Positions 12,430-24,749 of a DNA stretch of 64,000 bases are shown in pieces (positions within the stretch are counted from its first letter, which is position 1; the number at the start of each line of letters is the position of its first letter). The notes beneath the pieces are model-generated. The model was given only the letters and a program-made list of their open reading frames with translations, did no database searches and had not been told where the DNA came from. Origin of the DNA: Holothuria scabra (Eukaryota > Echinodermata > Holothuroidea > Aspidochirotida > Holothuriidae); assembly GCA_037179385.1 (NCBI GenBank), contig CM074188.1:19857318-19921317 (forward strand), read 5' to 3'. The position numbers and the translations under genes are program-made.

Positions 12430-12630
12430 GGACGTCCGTATGTCTCGACATCTCTATATATTCCGAAGTCTCTATGTTCCGACAATAATATACTTTGGTA
12501 CCAATAAAGTGGACTTTGGTGCCGACGTTAATGTACTTTGGCACCGATGAAAATGTACTTTGGCTTCGACAAAAAGGTACTTTGGCGCCGTTTTGTCGTA
12601 ACATAGAGATGTCAGAGCATGGAGATTTAA
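12430..12630. repeat. Degenerate ~21-bp minisatellite flanked by inverted blocks
   Basis: Between about 12484 and 12597 the core 'tactttggcgccga' recurs five times at roughly 21-bp spacing with substitutions. It is flanked by inverted copies of a 'gacatctctatgtt.cgaca' block (about 12440-12485 and 12595-12620). The open frames across it on both strands, including the 133-codon one, are by-products of the repeat. Confidence 0.65.
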
Positions 12631-12639
12631 CCCTTCCCT

Positions 12640-13585
12640 ATGACCATATGGACGTTCCGCTACTGTTTTTAGCATACTTTCAAGATTCCTTGAAATCTGT
12701 AATAGCCTAATTTTTACACTCTAAAACACTTGAGACTACCAAACTTTTGAATCAGATTCTTTGCCAACTTGGGAAAAAAGTAACCTTGTTTGGATTATTA
12801 TGTGACTCACTTTGGGGTTACTTGACAGAAGCTTTTTTTTTTTTTTTAACACAGTAGGATTCAGATGCAGACTCAGATAAGTTTTAATAATCACCAGCAA
12901 TGAGCAAACACACCTCGCTACAAAACAATAAGATGAAAAGAAAGAAGATATCAGAGCACAAACTTAGCCAAAAGCATTCAAAATTGAGGTATCAAAATAA
13001 CAAAAAATAAAATACGACTATCAAAACAAGAAAGAGAGTGTGTTACACAAAGGAAGAAGAGATAAAACCCGACTTAAGTATACTTACTCCTAAGTGCGAT
13101 GGTGCCAGAGGACTAAATGTTTGTAACGGTTTGTAAGGGGGTTTCATTCTTCCTATATTCGGCCAGTTGCACAGGTCGGTGAGGTTATCATAAAATGGTG
13201 AAGTGGATCTGTTGAAGTTCGTGTGACGTGAAAATGACAAAGACAAAGTTGGGTACTTGAAGTGAAAAGTAATCAAAACCAAGACCCAAATTTGACGCAA
13301 CTTCCATCAAAATCCGTCAAAAATTGACCATTTCACAAGTTAATTTTTGATTTGCACATAAATGATGCACAAAGGTAAGCTCAATATGGAAATGTGTTAT
13401 CAAGTGATGAACATGCTGTATATATGGCTAATGTTACCCTTTGTTTTTGCAATCTTCATCTCAAGGACAGTTGTTACATAATCTAGAGAGGGTTTTATCT
13501 TGGAAGTTTAAATTTGTCCTTAAACATCATCACCTGTATCAGTTACCAAACAATAAACTATCTGATGAGTAATACAGAGATAATT
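12640..13585. other. Intergenic DNA, nothing recognised
   Basis: Contains a T-run near 12834-12848 and AT-rich sequence. No gene or clear repeat was found. Confidence 0.4.
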
Positions 13586-13589
13586 AATT

Positions 13590-13870
13590 GAAGGACCAAC
13601 CCTCTCACCCAAAACTACAATTCTTGTAGGGGTTAACAGAAAATCTCAATTTGCTTAGCTCTTTGATTGACAGCTAATTCAATTAATGCAGCCTATCAAA
13701 GCTTATATCACACAACATGAACTGTACCGAGTTTTGATTATACACATTGAGCTTTTCTATACTTACCCTGAAGCAATAAAACAAAATTGTGTCTGGATGA
13801 CCATGAATTTGAATTTCAGACAATTGAGGGAGGGGCTTTTTCTTTCTCGTATTTTTTTACTGTTTTGTTT
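13590..13870 (+). repeat. Dispersed repeat R, copy 1
   Basis: Ordered blocks ('agctctttgattgacag', 'aatgcagcctatcaaagctt', 'cctgaagcaataaaac', 'ttgtgtctggatgacc', 'gggaggggct') recur at about 55790-55985 in the same orientation and at 14340-15300 inverted. A 'gaaggaccaaccctctcacc' block at 13591-13610 matches the opposite end of the family, inverted, suggesting the family has inverted termini. No coding capacity. Confidence 0.55.
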
Positions 13871-14339
13871 CGTTTTTCATGTTATGTTATGTCACAGTAC
13901 TGCTTTACCCAGTTCCCAGTCCATATGATACTACCAAACACCTGCTACTCTGGAATAATAACGGGAGGCAATTGTATTTGCAAGGGTCGTCTATTAATAG
14001 GAGTGATAACTACATTTATGTAAAATGCAAATAATAAATTCAAGTTGCATCTGTTCACAGCACCTCACCAGGTATATAGCCTACACACTGACAACTGGGC
14101 CTGAATTCTGGCACCTTTAGTGTTAGCTAAAGCTTAACTAATTACACTACAGTAACATGAAGCATGCGAGTAATATATCGATCAGAGGCCGGGCAGTAAA
14201 AATCCGTATCACAGCTGGAAATGCATCTGCTTTTTACTGCACCTGCTTATGACATAATGCAAAGAGCCGTGGCAGTGGCCTATATCATTCAAATACATAG
14301 GCTTCCGAATGATGTATTAAAGTGCCTTTGTTGGATGAA

Positions 14340-15300
14340 TAAGCATCTACTATACATTTGAAGGTCCGATTCTCTCACCCCAAATAGTACCAATTCTTCT
14401 AAACTTCTTATACTTAAGCCCCTCCCACAATTTTCTGAAATCCATGGTCATCCAGACGCAATCGTTGTTTTTTTTTTTTTGCTCCTGTTTATGAAGTAAG
14501 CAATCATCCAATTCGTATATACATAAACAATATTTACCTTAAACATTGTACAATCAATTTCTATTTAAATAACTTTTCCACAGTGTTAATAATCATGTTG
14601 CGTTTCTCTTTGCAATTATATTATCTTTCAATGAATGAAAATGGTGTTCTCCTCTTTAATCAAGCATTCGTCATTTCATCATTAATTACAGGCACTCGCA
14701 TTTTTATATCATTGAGTGGGTTGTGTGTTCAAATAATATACACTGTTTATAATATTCATCACACACAATGATGGTTAATTATCAATAGTTGTACAGTATC
14801 TGTAACACATCATTGTAAATTTTGCGGTTCCTTTTATAACTTTCGACTTTCAATGCAAAATTGAACTTTTGGTAAAATCTCTCTATTTCCAATTTTTCCA
14901 TTTTACGTGCACAACAAAAATGAAATACTTCATATGCAATATTACAAAATTATACGGGCTGTAGCCTTTTCCCTTGGTAGCCAAAAAATGTCCTCTTTTG
15001 AGAAGAAAAATTGCTTGTTTAAAATCTTTTTTTCTACATCTAAAATAAAACTTGAGACCATTCTGCAACCCCAAAATAAATGATGCACTGTTTCTTCACT
15101 TAAGTTGCGCAACGAGCAGAGTGGAGAATCCCCCACGTTTAAAGTAAAGAGAAATTTATTTCCAGACACAGTCTCAGTTCATTGCTTCAGGGTGAGTATA
15201 GAAAAGCTAAATGCTTACAGTCAAAACAAGCTAAGTACAGTTCATGCTGTGTAATGTAAGCTTTGATACTCTGCATTGTTTGAATTAGCTGTCAAACACA
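14340..15300 (-). repeat. Dispersed repeat R, copy 2, split by a LINE insertion
   Basis: Inverted copy of repeat R. One end is at about 14340-14465 (gaaggtccgattctctcacc through 'catccagacgcaat'). The other is at about 15163-15300 ('ccagacacag', 'attgcttcaggg', 'gctttgatactctgcattg'). The split falls at the 'tgtctgga' block that is contiguous in the copies at 13.8 kb and 55.9 kb. The interior is the L1-like fragment annotated separately. Confidence 0.55.
14467..15162 (-). mobile_element. 5'-truncated L1-like LINE, 3' end with poly(A)
   Basis: On the - strand, 15160-14950 reads GNKFLFTLNVGDSPLCSLRN and then LSEETVHHLFWGCRMVSSF. This matches the C-x-x-x ... ET..HLFW.C zinc-binding-like segment near the C-terminus of L1/Tx1-clade ORF2. 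The frame then breaks and continues as KYFIFVVHVKWKNW. The - strand 3' end is a poly(A), seen as a T run at 14467-14482. The insertion is bracketed by CCAGACRCA (at about 14452 and 15164), a probable target-site duplication, inside repeat R. It is a dead, strongly 5'-truncated copy. Confidence 0.65.
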
Positions 15301-15689
15301 ATTGGGAAAGGAAATTTTTGGCCAGTTTTTAATTCGTGTTAACTATTTAGTCATGTACATATATAAGCAAACTGAGGGGAAAGCGATTGGCCGGGGTAAT
15401 TGCATGCTCTTTTTGACCCCATCAGTAGCTTATTGGTTCCACTGCGCTGAAAGGTAATACGAAATGATAACGATATCCGAATTATCTACCTTTGATATTT
15501 AAAAAGTATTGTCTGTAGTCACTTGGAGAATGAGAAGTCAAAGATATGCGGACCATGGACGAGGTTTTAGAGTGTGATATCGAGAGATACGGTTCTCAGA
15601 GGCCATTCAATCGATATGGTTGAAAGGTATATGAGAGCATTTAAGCACGGTATGCAAAACATGACTCCCTGACTGAAGCCTTGCCAGAA

Positions 15690-15800
15690 AGCCTATCTGA
15701 GCGGAGCGCCACTGTATATTGGCACGGAGCCTATAGAAGAAATTTTGCAAAATCGGACCCTCAGACAGTCGACAATGGCATTTCTCAGGCTTGTAAGAAG
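15690..15800 (+). repeat. Isolated unit of the 'GCGGAGCGCC' hairpin repeat
   Basis: The order ctatctgagcggagcgccac, 'ttggcacggagc', 'gaaattttgcaaaatcg', 'accctcagacagtcg', 'aatggcatttctcaggct' is the same as in the units of the array at 24750-25860. It is a single dispersed unit. Confidence 0.6.
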
Positions 15801-17810
15801 TAGCCAAGCAGCAGGGAGGTAAAAAGACTTCTTCAGGGGAAAGGGGCAAGCACCCAACTTTTCTGACCTTTTTTAAAGTGTGAACACCCATGTATTAGGG
15901 ACGTAATTTGGGGCGCGCCAAGCGCGCCGAAATGTTTGCCTTCTTGAAACAAATATTTGTGGATATGGAGCTTGTACTCTTGTTTAGGGAAATTAGAAAA
16001 GTTGAGGGATTACTGATCGAAGAACCTGCTCTTCCTATGTTTGCAAATCTGAGAATGATTGAACGACGATCGACTGAAGATCAGGAGTAGCGTTTTTGGG
16101 GAAGCGCAACGGATTAGTGATCTCCTTCCTGGGGGAGGGGTCTAATGGGAGGGGGTTTACTCCCCCCCTTTGGAAAATTTTTGCCTATCTGAGAGGGCTT
16201 AGATGCAAAATGGTGGACTTTCTGATGGCATAAATGCACTGTTACAGATGGCGCAGTGGCATGATAAGATATGTGCGGTACCGGTAGGTTGTTCAAGTTG
16301 TTTGTGTGTGTGTTCCATTTTTCCATAGCAATAATTTTGTGGGGGGGGGGGGGACGTGGTGGAAACGTGGCCCGTTCCTCCGTGCCTTTCCCCCCATCCC
16401 ACGTTACGTACCTGCTGAAGATCGTTGTTGCTACATAATGTTATCTTAAAGGCCTACGAACTGAGTCCCTCTGATAAAAGTTTCCGAAACTTTGTTGTCT
16501 ATTTTAGACGAATTATTTCAAAGTCAAGAGCTTGCATTTTAGAAATTTTAGAACTTTATGAAAGAAAATTAATAACATAGCACTGAAGTTGCCGATGTCA
16601 CTTGATCTGGTGTCACAAATGGCAAATTTCAATTTTGTCATTTCCAGAGCTTGAAAAGGTTTGTTAACTGATTAATAAGACAGCACTTGGGCATTAGATA
16701 TTGCGCGTTGAGGCGCGCGAGGAAAATTTTGATTTTTTAAGTCCATGGATTATAAACTGGCTCTTAAGAGAACTCGAAATTTCATGAGAAAGAAGAGTTG
16801 GGAATATCACACAAATGAAAAAGGGATTTCTGACCCGAGAAGTGGGGGCGAAGCATACTTCTGCCCCTCAATTTCTACTGGGCGGCTATCGCCCCAGAAC
16901 CTCCCCCTTCCCTCTCCCTACGCCTATGTATTTATGTGAGCTCGTGGCACCTGATACAGTTGTGCATTTTACGTTGACAACATCCTGCGGGCCTTTAGAG
17001 TCGCGTAAGGTCATAAGTCTAAATATACTGAAATTTATCCCCGAGATTTTTAAAATTTTCAGACACAAAAATTCCTACTGACGTGGAGGATTATATTATT
17101 TCCTATGATTTCTTGAAAATTGGACCCAATGCTATTGGAAATAAAGCCACAATACGAAAAGAAGTGGACAGGTTACATCGATGAGCACTCCACTTAGCCT
17201 TTGGCCGGGGTTGGGTGAGGGAATATGCATTCCTTCTCCTTATATTAACCAAGTTTACATATCCAGTCTAGTCCGCTTTGGATTTTTCAGTTACAAGATA
17301 CAATGTCGGGATCTGCGTATCAAGTAGAAGCCAGTCAGAAAGGCAATAAATTACAGAATCGGCTAAAGGTCAAGTTAAACGTCTATTTAATAAAATAGAC
17401 TTGACAAAACCATATGCACTAAGATCCTAGCTTCCATTGAGTGTACAGCAAAGTTCCCTCTTTACATAGTTATGTTAAGCGCAAAGTCCACTTCAAAGAA
17501 TCCGCATCACTGGGACACTGACAACTGCGGTTCACCGCTACCAGTACAACTTATATGCGGTAGGCCACGATAGATTCAAATCTGGTTACTCGCATGGTTT
17601 CATGCATTCAGTTTGCTGTTCAGCTGTTCAGCAAACAAGATAAATAACTCATATTTGTACAGTTTTGATTTTGAATCTCCTGGCACTTATTGGGAATAAA
17701 AAGGTATAGGTCGGAAACAACATACAATCTGTAACGTGATTTCCCTGATGTGAGGGGGCCGTGGGAGGGCTGCATAGGCCTATTTTTGTGGGGGTTCTAA
17801 GAGGATATCT
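15801..17810. other. Intergenic DNA with a solo hAT-like end
   Basis: No gene seen. A run of about 14 G lies near 16341. 'ccctacgcctatg', ending at about 16927, resembles the right terminus of the CATAGGCGTA element family (55050-55211), but no matching left end was found. Confidence 0.35.
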
Positions 17811-17960
17811 GACGCGACTATCTAACTGGCGGATCAGAGCGCCGCCATCAGTTAAGGCAGTCGAACAGAAATTTTGGACACTGACCGCAACCCCCCTGAC
17901 AACTTTTTGCAGCGATATTAAGTCTAGATTACCGGAAATGACACTTCCCTGATCTTGGAG
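17811..17960 (+). repeat. Diverged unit of the hairpin repeat
   Basis: 'gactatctaactggcgga', 'agagcgccgccatcagtt' and 'aaattttgga' followed by a 'ccggaaatgacacttccc' block follow the order of the 24.75-kb array unit, with more substitutions. Confidence 0.5.
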
Positions 17961-20035
17961 GCAGCATCTTCAGGGATTGGATATAAAAACTTGCATTTGA
18001 AAATGTTTCCCTGTTCAAGAGTAAAGTTAAAATGGCAGTACCAGCCTAGCAAAATTATCATACTCGTCACTCGGTATTACATTTCTACGCACCTACACAA
18101 TATCTCTGATTGTCCCTTCCAATTGAACTTAGGTTAACCCCTTCCCAATTGATTATGCTTGTATAGCTCTCAGATTCAAAGAACCAAGATTCAGGTACCC
18201 CTCAGACGATCCCGTTGGGGAGCTCTGACTTGAGAAAGGGGTTCAAAGGGATTTGTTAAAATTACAAATTTCGATTTTCTTAATTATATAGCAGTGTCTT
18301 CGTTCAAAATCGTGTAGCACATTTTTAGTCTGCACAAACTCATAGGTTACCTCCAAAAATATCACAACTGACACATTAACCCGCAAAATTTGAGTTTTCA
18401 CATTATAGTGGTAATAATTATTGTTTTTACCGTAGTTCTAATGCATCACAAATCAAGTGTGTGTATAGGAAATCACATTGTATTTTTGCAAGGTGTCCTT
18501 CCATGGACCGTGTAGTGCTTACAAATTGTAGGCTGCTATAGAGAAGTGAGGGCCTCTAGTTTCGATTTCGACGTTTAATACATCCGTACACATCCAGTGT
18601 TTGTAGGAACTTTACATTTGGAAAATGGGGATACATTAACCTCATCTCTCCGAGCAGCAAAACCGCTCAACAGGCCGATGGCACTCCCAATATAGGGACG
18701 ACTTTCATAACCTTTCAAGGGAGTAAGTGCCACTAGTGCATGTACGATGTTTATTCAAACAATGGTTCATTAAATGTTCGTTACAACCTGTTAGGGTGAA
18801 TTTCTACGTGGAAATAGGCACTATAATGTCACGTATCTCAAGCCTGCACAAAAGGTGGTTCAGGGGAAGCCCCGAGGAAATTCCCCCTAAATATGATCAG
18901 TTACCACTGTGTTAATGTGTTCTAGTTTATCTAGCCCTCGAATTTATTTTATATCCAGGGAATTTTTTACCTCTTCTCTGGCAAAGTACCAGCATCCCAT
19001 TTGTTGACGACATTGGGATAGTCGCGTAGTTTGAGGGATTTTGGTCATTAGGGTGAGAATGGCCTGCAGGGACGCAGCAGGCTGAAGTCTGTAAAGGCTT
19101 ATAAAACATAAATAGGGCGCTGGTAGGCAACTTTGGTCCTTTAGGTGGCGGTAGCCCCCACAGCCTCTCCGCCACTGCGTTGGGACTACTAAGTACATTT
19201 CACGTCTAAGTCGCAAGGTTGCTCACATGTCACGGTGCAATGACTGATTTAACTGTAATCAGATACACCTGCCACACCAAAGCAATAAATATTTCCATGA
19301 ACGTGCACGTCTACTTTCCGACCCTAACTTCATTTTTAACAGTGTTAATACCCTTGTTTGGTTTCCTCTTAGACTGTTGTGAATCGACTTGCTGTTTACT
19401 ATAACCGTTATAATTTCCTGCTTTAATTTAGTTTCTCACCAATCTAATCTAATCGAGCGGATGCCGGCTGTAAGACTGATATGATTAAAAAAAAAACGGT
19501 CATGCATCATTAACGAGCGATGCAAATTAAAAAAATGAATTGAACGGACCTTCTTCCTATTGTAAGCCTTCGAACCAGGGAATAGACTACACCCTCCACT
19601 CCCTCCGAAGTTGAGATGAAGCCAATTCGTTTGAGATTGTGGGAAAGACGGGCAGTGTGGTCCTTCAAAAGATGATTGAATAAAGAATCTACCTAAATAC
19701 ATACCTCTGTCCAAAAAATAAAAATCTTCTGCCACAGTGCCTTTGACAAGTGAAAACGAAATTTGGTGTCAAAGTTAATAACATTCATAACAGACAATGT
19801 TGCCATTAATATTCCCCGCAGCGGCATCAAAATTAAACAAAATTTGAATGCAATGTCAAATTTATGTTCAGCTGAAGTCTCCGAAGAGATCGGACGTGTT
19901 GCGTTTCGGTCTCTTCGGGACTTAGGGTTTTTGCTTGGTTTTGGTTGGGTTTTAATAGTGTATATATTGTGCATACTGTACATGTAGCAGGTGCCAACCA
20001 GACAACTCGCGCCCCTTTTGGGTTGTGCAGGGGTG
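17961..20035. other. Intergenic DNA, nothing recognised
   Basis: Reading frames up to 99 codons on either strand show no recognisable domain and overlap each other. No repeat structure was noticed. Confidence 0.4.
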
Positions 20036-20039
20036 GCGC

Positions 20040-20650
20040 CGGAAGGTCGGCGGTTTCGTCGGGAGGCCTAAAATAATAAAAATTTTAAAAAATAAAACAA
20101 AATCCTACAAGGACTGAAAAGAAGCCCCTGGATGGGTGATGCTGAACATATTTTTTCTTTTGTATAGCTATTTTAATACACATCGAAATCGATTTTCAAC
20201 CACTACATGATAGCACTGTTATACCTCATTCAATGTACCTTGTGCCACCTCCTCCCCCGTAGGTGGAGAACGACAACTTTTCGGGGGTCTAAATATAAAA
20301 GAAAACCCAAAGGACCCAAGTTACTGAATGGATGATCATGAGCTATTTTTTGTTTTTTGTAACGCTGTTATAATACACATCGGAATTGATTTTCAATCAC
20401 TTCCTCGTAGTTCTATTATACCTTTTCCCATATACCTTGTCCCCTCTCCTTCCCCGTCGGGGAACAACGGTGGTTTTCCGAGGAGGTCTATAAAAAAAAT
20501 TAAAATAAAAACCTTAAGGACTGAAGTTACTGGATGGATGATCATGAACTTATTTTTTCTTTTGTAACGTTATTTTAATGCACATCGGAATCGATTTTCC
20601 ACTTCTCATTGGCTCTGTTATTCCTCATTTCATGTATCTTGTCTCATCTT
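20040..20650 (+). repeat. Tandem array, about three ~200-bp units
   Basis: The order 'ggaggcctaaaat', AT-rich run, 'aaggactgaa', 'ggatgatcatgaac', 'ttttcttttgtaacg', 'aatacacatcggaatcgatt', 'cttgtcccctc' occurs three times. The 'gatg.tcatga' blocks are near 20138, 20331 and 20535, giving a period of about 195-204 bp. Copies have diverged, so this is an old local tandem amplification. Confidence 0.75.
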
Positions 20651-22600
20651 CAAACTGTGCCCTGAAGGTCACCCATAACAAAGACTTGTGTTGCAGACCA
20701 GGGAGATGAAAGCTTCATGTGCAGACGTAACCAAGGGTGGCACGAGCGAGGGACCTGGAGCCATGTGCCCCGTCAGGGGAGGCTACCTTCCCCCATCCTT
20801 GAGAAGATCCAATTTCATGTGGGAGCCCTTCTTCTATAGGCCTACGATAAAATAGGCAAACCCGATAAACTTCAGACCCCCGGACGATCTTCTTGGTTTT
20901 GCTTAACTCTCACAGTTCCCAATTTTTCTTACAAAAACTGACTTGAAGTTGTTCAGGTGCATGCAGTGGTCAATGGTTTGCCATCTGTCCAGACCAGATA
21001 GCCAAATTCGGGCAACGGTAATAAAAATCGGTCAGGCCGTTTTCAGCTATACATAATGATAAACAGTAGTGTGAAAATATCTCTCCATAAGTCTGGTTGA
21101 AAATTCATTTGAATCCACCTTGTAACCTGACATATTTTAAATACCTCGATTGGAAGTAAAATCATTTACAGTCCGGAGTTCGCTCAGTCACAGAAAATGT
21201 TATCAATTTAGTGGACCTTTCAATTGAATGCAACGAAGAGTCTTAGTTAACTCAAAAACATTAGCATGTCTTCAGTTCCGTTGCGTACTAGTTTTCCTCC
21301 GAAAAGGGACAAAACAATTTCATCTAATGGTAGTGGTACCTTCCATCTGGTAATTTTCTGATCACTTAGCAAGTTGTTTTCCTATTGAAGTGAAACTTGT
21401 ATTGCAAAGGAAGCTCAAAATGACGACTGCTTCAGGTCTAGGTAAAAATCTGGAAAATACCATTTCCGGCTGTTTGAGGGGTTCATTTTTTTTTTAAGTT
21501 TCTGTATGCTTCTCTTAGAGAGTCTTTCTGGCAGGATTATATTATCGAACTAAAATCTTCTGTCCGCCCCAAAACTGAAAGTTCCCGTACGCCTGTGTCA
21601 ATATTTAAACTATAAAACTTCAAATATATGGAAAGCCAAACTTCTCCGTAGGGAAATTTTCAAATTTTGTCCACGGGCCTTAATGTGCATGATGATATTC
21701 AGTAAGCCCAACAAGTCTACAAATCGCCCCGTAACTTAATTTTTCTCAACAGTTAAGAAGGTCAGATTCTCCCATAAAACCTCTCAAACTGTCAAAACAT
21801 TGCAATTTTTCTCTTATATAAGCTTCGGGTTTTCAAAAATTAAAAAAAAGGCAAAGTTTCCCAATTTCAGGGGATACTCCGTACAATAAAAACCTAAGTC
21901 ATGCACTTCTGTCGATCGCCCGACATTTCAAAACACAAAATTTCTTTCACTAAATTGCACATTTTCCAATTAAATAAGTTCTTAATTTTCAAATCTTTCA
22001 TCAAACAATGGTGGTTTGGTCTGGTGTTCTTGATGTTTCGGCTTTTGTTGCTGGGTAATGTTGGTTTGGTCTGGCCTTGTCTTTCTGTATCGGATGCCTG
22101 TAAGCGACTTGGAAGAGTGTTGCTGGTTTTTGTTTTTGTTTTGTTTTAGAGGTATTGTTCTTAGTGTTCGGTATTTCGGTTGTTCATAATAATTATAATA
22201 TTGAACTTATATAGCACCAAATCAAGAACAAAGGTATAGCTGCTACATACGTCTGAAAAAAATTGCAAACAATTAATTGATTAATTACATTAAGGAATTT
22301 TATCATTTGAACGCTATATGCTCATGTATAGTTTACTCCCCCCCCCCCCCTTCTCCAGCCCTGAATGCGAACTTTTTCTGCATATTGCATATTTTGAAGT
22401 CAATGCATTTTATCTCCAACAAATTCCTTTAAACATTTCAGATGGTCTGGTCGACACCTACACTGTCCTTAGCGCTCTTTTGCCTCATCCTGGAAGTCTT
22501 TATAGTGGCGTAGCGGCTAGCCAGGAACCTGTACGGAGTTATGCATAAGTTTACACCGACTCGGAAACTGACAGTGCACACCAGGGTGATGTTTGCTATG
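20651..22600. other. Intergenic DNA, old repeat traces only
   Basis: No gene. Parts of 20950-21310 (gtttgccat, tcatttacagtccggagttc, ttttcctccgaaaag) share ordered blocks with 54010-54610, so both are remnants of one older repeat. A C run lies near 22339. Confidence 0.4.
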
Positions 22601-22604
22601 ATCT

Positions 22605-22662
22605 TCACACATACATACTTACATACACACGCACACAGTCACATACACATACGCACAAACCA
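22605..22662 (+). repeat. CA-rich simple repeat
   Basis: Imperfect cacata/cacaca tract. Confidence 0.6.
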
Positions 22663-23629
22663 GGGGGTTTCTACGAATTTCCCTTACAGCATGCAACAAA
22701 GCTTCCTTTTAGTGTTTGTATCAAAACGGCAGGTACGACTTTAGGGACCTCTTTTGTGTTTCTTTCTATATCAATGACCCCCTGTTGGCTGGTGGTTGAA
22801 GCCTACGCCCACATTTTTTCCCGCCCGGACCTGTCGAGGTAAGACTAGGAAACGACTATATTAAAGGGCCGGGGAGGACTTGCACCGAAGTTGAGCTTTA
22901 TGTCAAACTAAAATTGAAATCGAACCGTTTTTGAAACGTTATATTAACTGTTAAATTTTATTTAGTTGACATTATCAGTGTTGGCGTGCCGTTACTGAAA
23001 ACTCATAGAACTTCGAACTCGACTACTACATCAATGGCTTTACTTATGAATATTTATTTAACCCGAATAAGTATCCTGCTCCTGCTCAAAACTGGTCGTT
23101 CAAATAATAAGTCACAATAGTTTGTCAATAGAGATCATTCAAATGATGATAAGTGTACTAGCACTACGTGGACTGTCTCTAAATACTATTTTACACAGCT
23201 GTTCATCATGTATTCTAACGTGATCCTTTGCATGACGGTTATTTTGAAGGACACTGAATAGACCGGCACAGCAAATATGTAACATCCTGTTAACTGTATA
23301 CCGACATGAATATTGACCATTTCGACTGCTCTTCGAATAGTTTTGTTTTCCATACAGTATCAGCTCAACGGAATAGACAGGTTTGGTAAAATTAATAGGG
23401 ACAGCAGTGTTTTGTAGTAAAACCCTTAGACCATTGGGTACCCATGAAACTGGAAAGGCAAAATAAAGAGCTCACTGTGTTTTTCAGAATGTGGCAGATG
23501 AACCGTAGGTGTGTGAAGTAGGTCCCTACATAAGAGTGGGCCGGGTGCGGATGATGTTGCATCGGACAGTAGTCATTGTAGGTCTTAAACAGACTAATAT
23601 TTCCCACGAGAAAATTCTAATTGAATCCC

Positions 23630-23880
23630 GTTCAGTGAGACCTCAGGGGATCCCATAAATTCCCGTTAAAATCCTATTGAATTTCAATTAAATTCCATTG
23701 GATTCAATGGGATTTAATATAGACTTTGGACAGTCACAACTTAAAACCCAATTGAGTCCATGAGAAAATTCATCTTCCAGTTGATTAAACATGGAAATTG
23801 GAACATCCCATAAATGTCCTATTAAATCCCATTGAAAAATCTAATGGGACTCAATGGGAATTATTTCCAGGGAATTGTGG
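23630..23880. repeat. Repetitive AATGGGATTTAAT-type tract
   Basis: Variants of 'attgaatcccatt' and its complement 'aatgggattcaat' recur about eight times on both strands across 250 bp. The short inverted and direct copies are interleaved. Probably a decayed MITE or a local amplification; boundaries were not determined. Confidence 0.4.
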
Positions 23881-24302
23881 CGTCTTGTGTGCAAAATGGC
23901 AAAAGTAAAGTGAATTAAAGGAAAATTGCATCAGAATGTCATAGAATTTTCACAAATCATTGTGTTAAGTGCTGTTTGAAACAAACTCGAGATAGTTCTT
24001 ATGTAAGCGCCCGTCATTCGAGGCAAACACTCCGGCAAGCTTCACCAACAATATACATGGGCAGCATGATTGGTGCATGATGGTGTGCTTCAGTGGTTTG
24101 CGGTTAACCTGACAATAGCGTGACTTCACTTGCATTGGATCTTTTGTACGTGTCTGAAGGGGACACACCACCAGTAGTTCCTCCATTGGCTTACCAGCTA
24201 TTTTCCCTCCAGGCTCCACAGCACCCCCCCCCCCCCCCCACAGACACAGAGCCTTGTCAATGTTAACACCACACCAAAGCCCTAATGAAAGCCACTGAGT
24301 CC

Positions 24303-24400
24303 CTCATCGTGGTTAGGTTAGATTAGATGGAGTTTTACCGCCTATTTTCTAACCAATTGGTTTAAGTCGAGCAGGCCCTTGGCTTTTTGGGGGCGATGCG
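24303..24400 (-). repeat. SINE 3'-half fragment
   Basis: 'ggttaggttagattagatgg', 'agttttaccgcc', 'ttctaaccaattggttta', 'gtcgagcaggcc' and 'ttggctttt' is the inverted 3' half of the SINE at 8151 and 10190. Confidence 0.65.
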
Positions 24401-24749
24401 CACTGTTTAACAAGAAAATTTCCTAACTGGCTAACGATAACTCTAACGAGATACATTACAAAGGCAACAGCCAATCAACAAAAGCCTTGTTAAACAGTGT
24501 GAACCTACCCGTTATCAAGTTGTGGCTCACCCATCGTTGTATTGCAAGTGTATCATAGCATTGCCGTTCAGATTTGGAGCTACGGGGCAAGAAGTTCAAT
24601 GGACTGTTCGATCACCCCATTCATTAGTCCGTGTAATGGTCCCAATTCCGACTGGCGGGATTTTTTCCAACTGAACAGAGGATCCACCAGGTCAATTTCG
24701 GAGAGTTTGAATGTACATGAAGCATGAATGCCTGTTGGAATAAATCTAA

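Noticed and set aside
12203..12604. 133-codon - strand open frame
   Set aside because: Generated by the 21-bp minisatellite. The opposite strand is open too.
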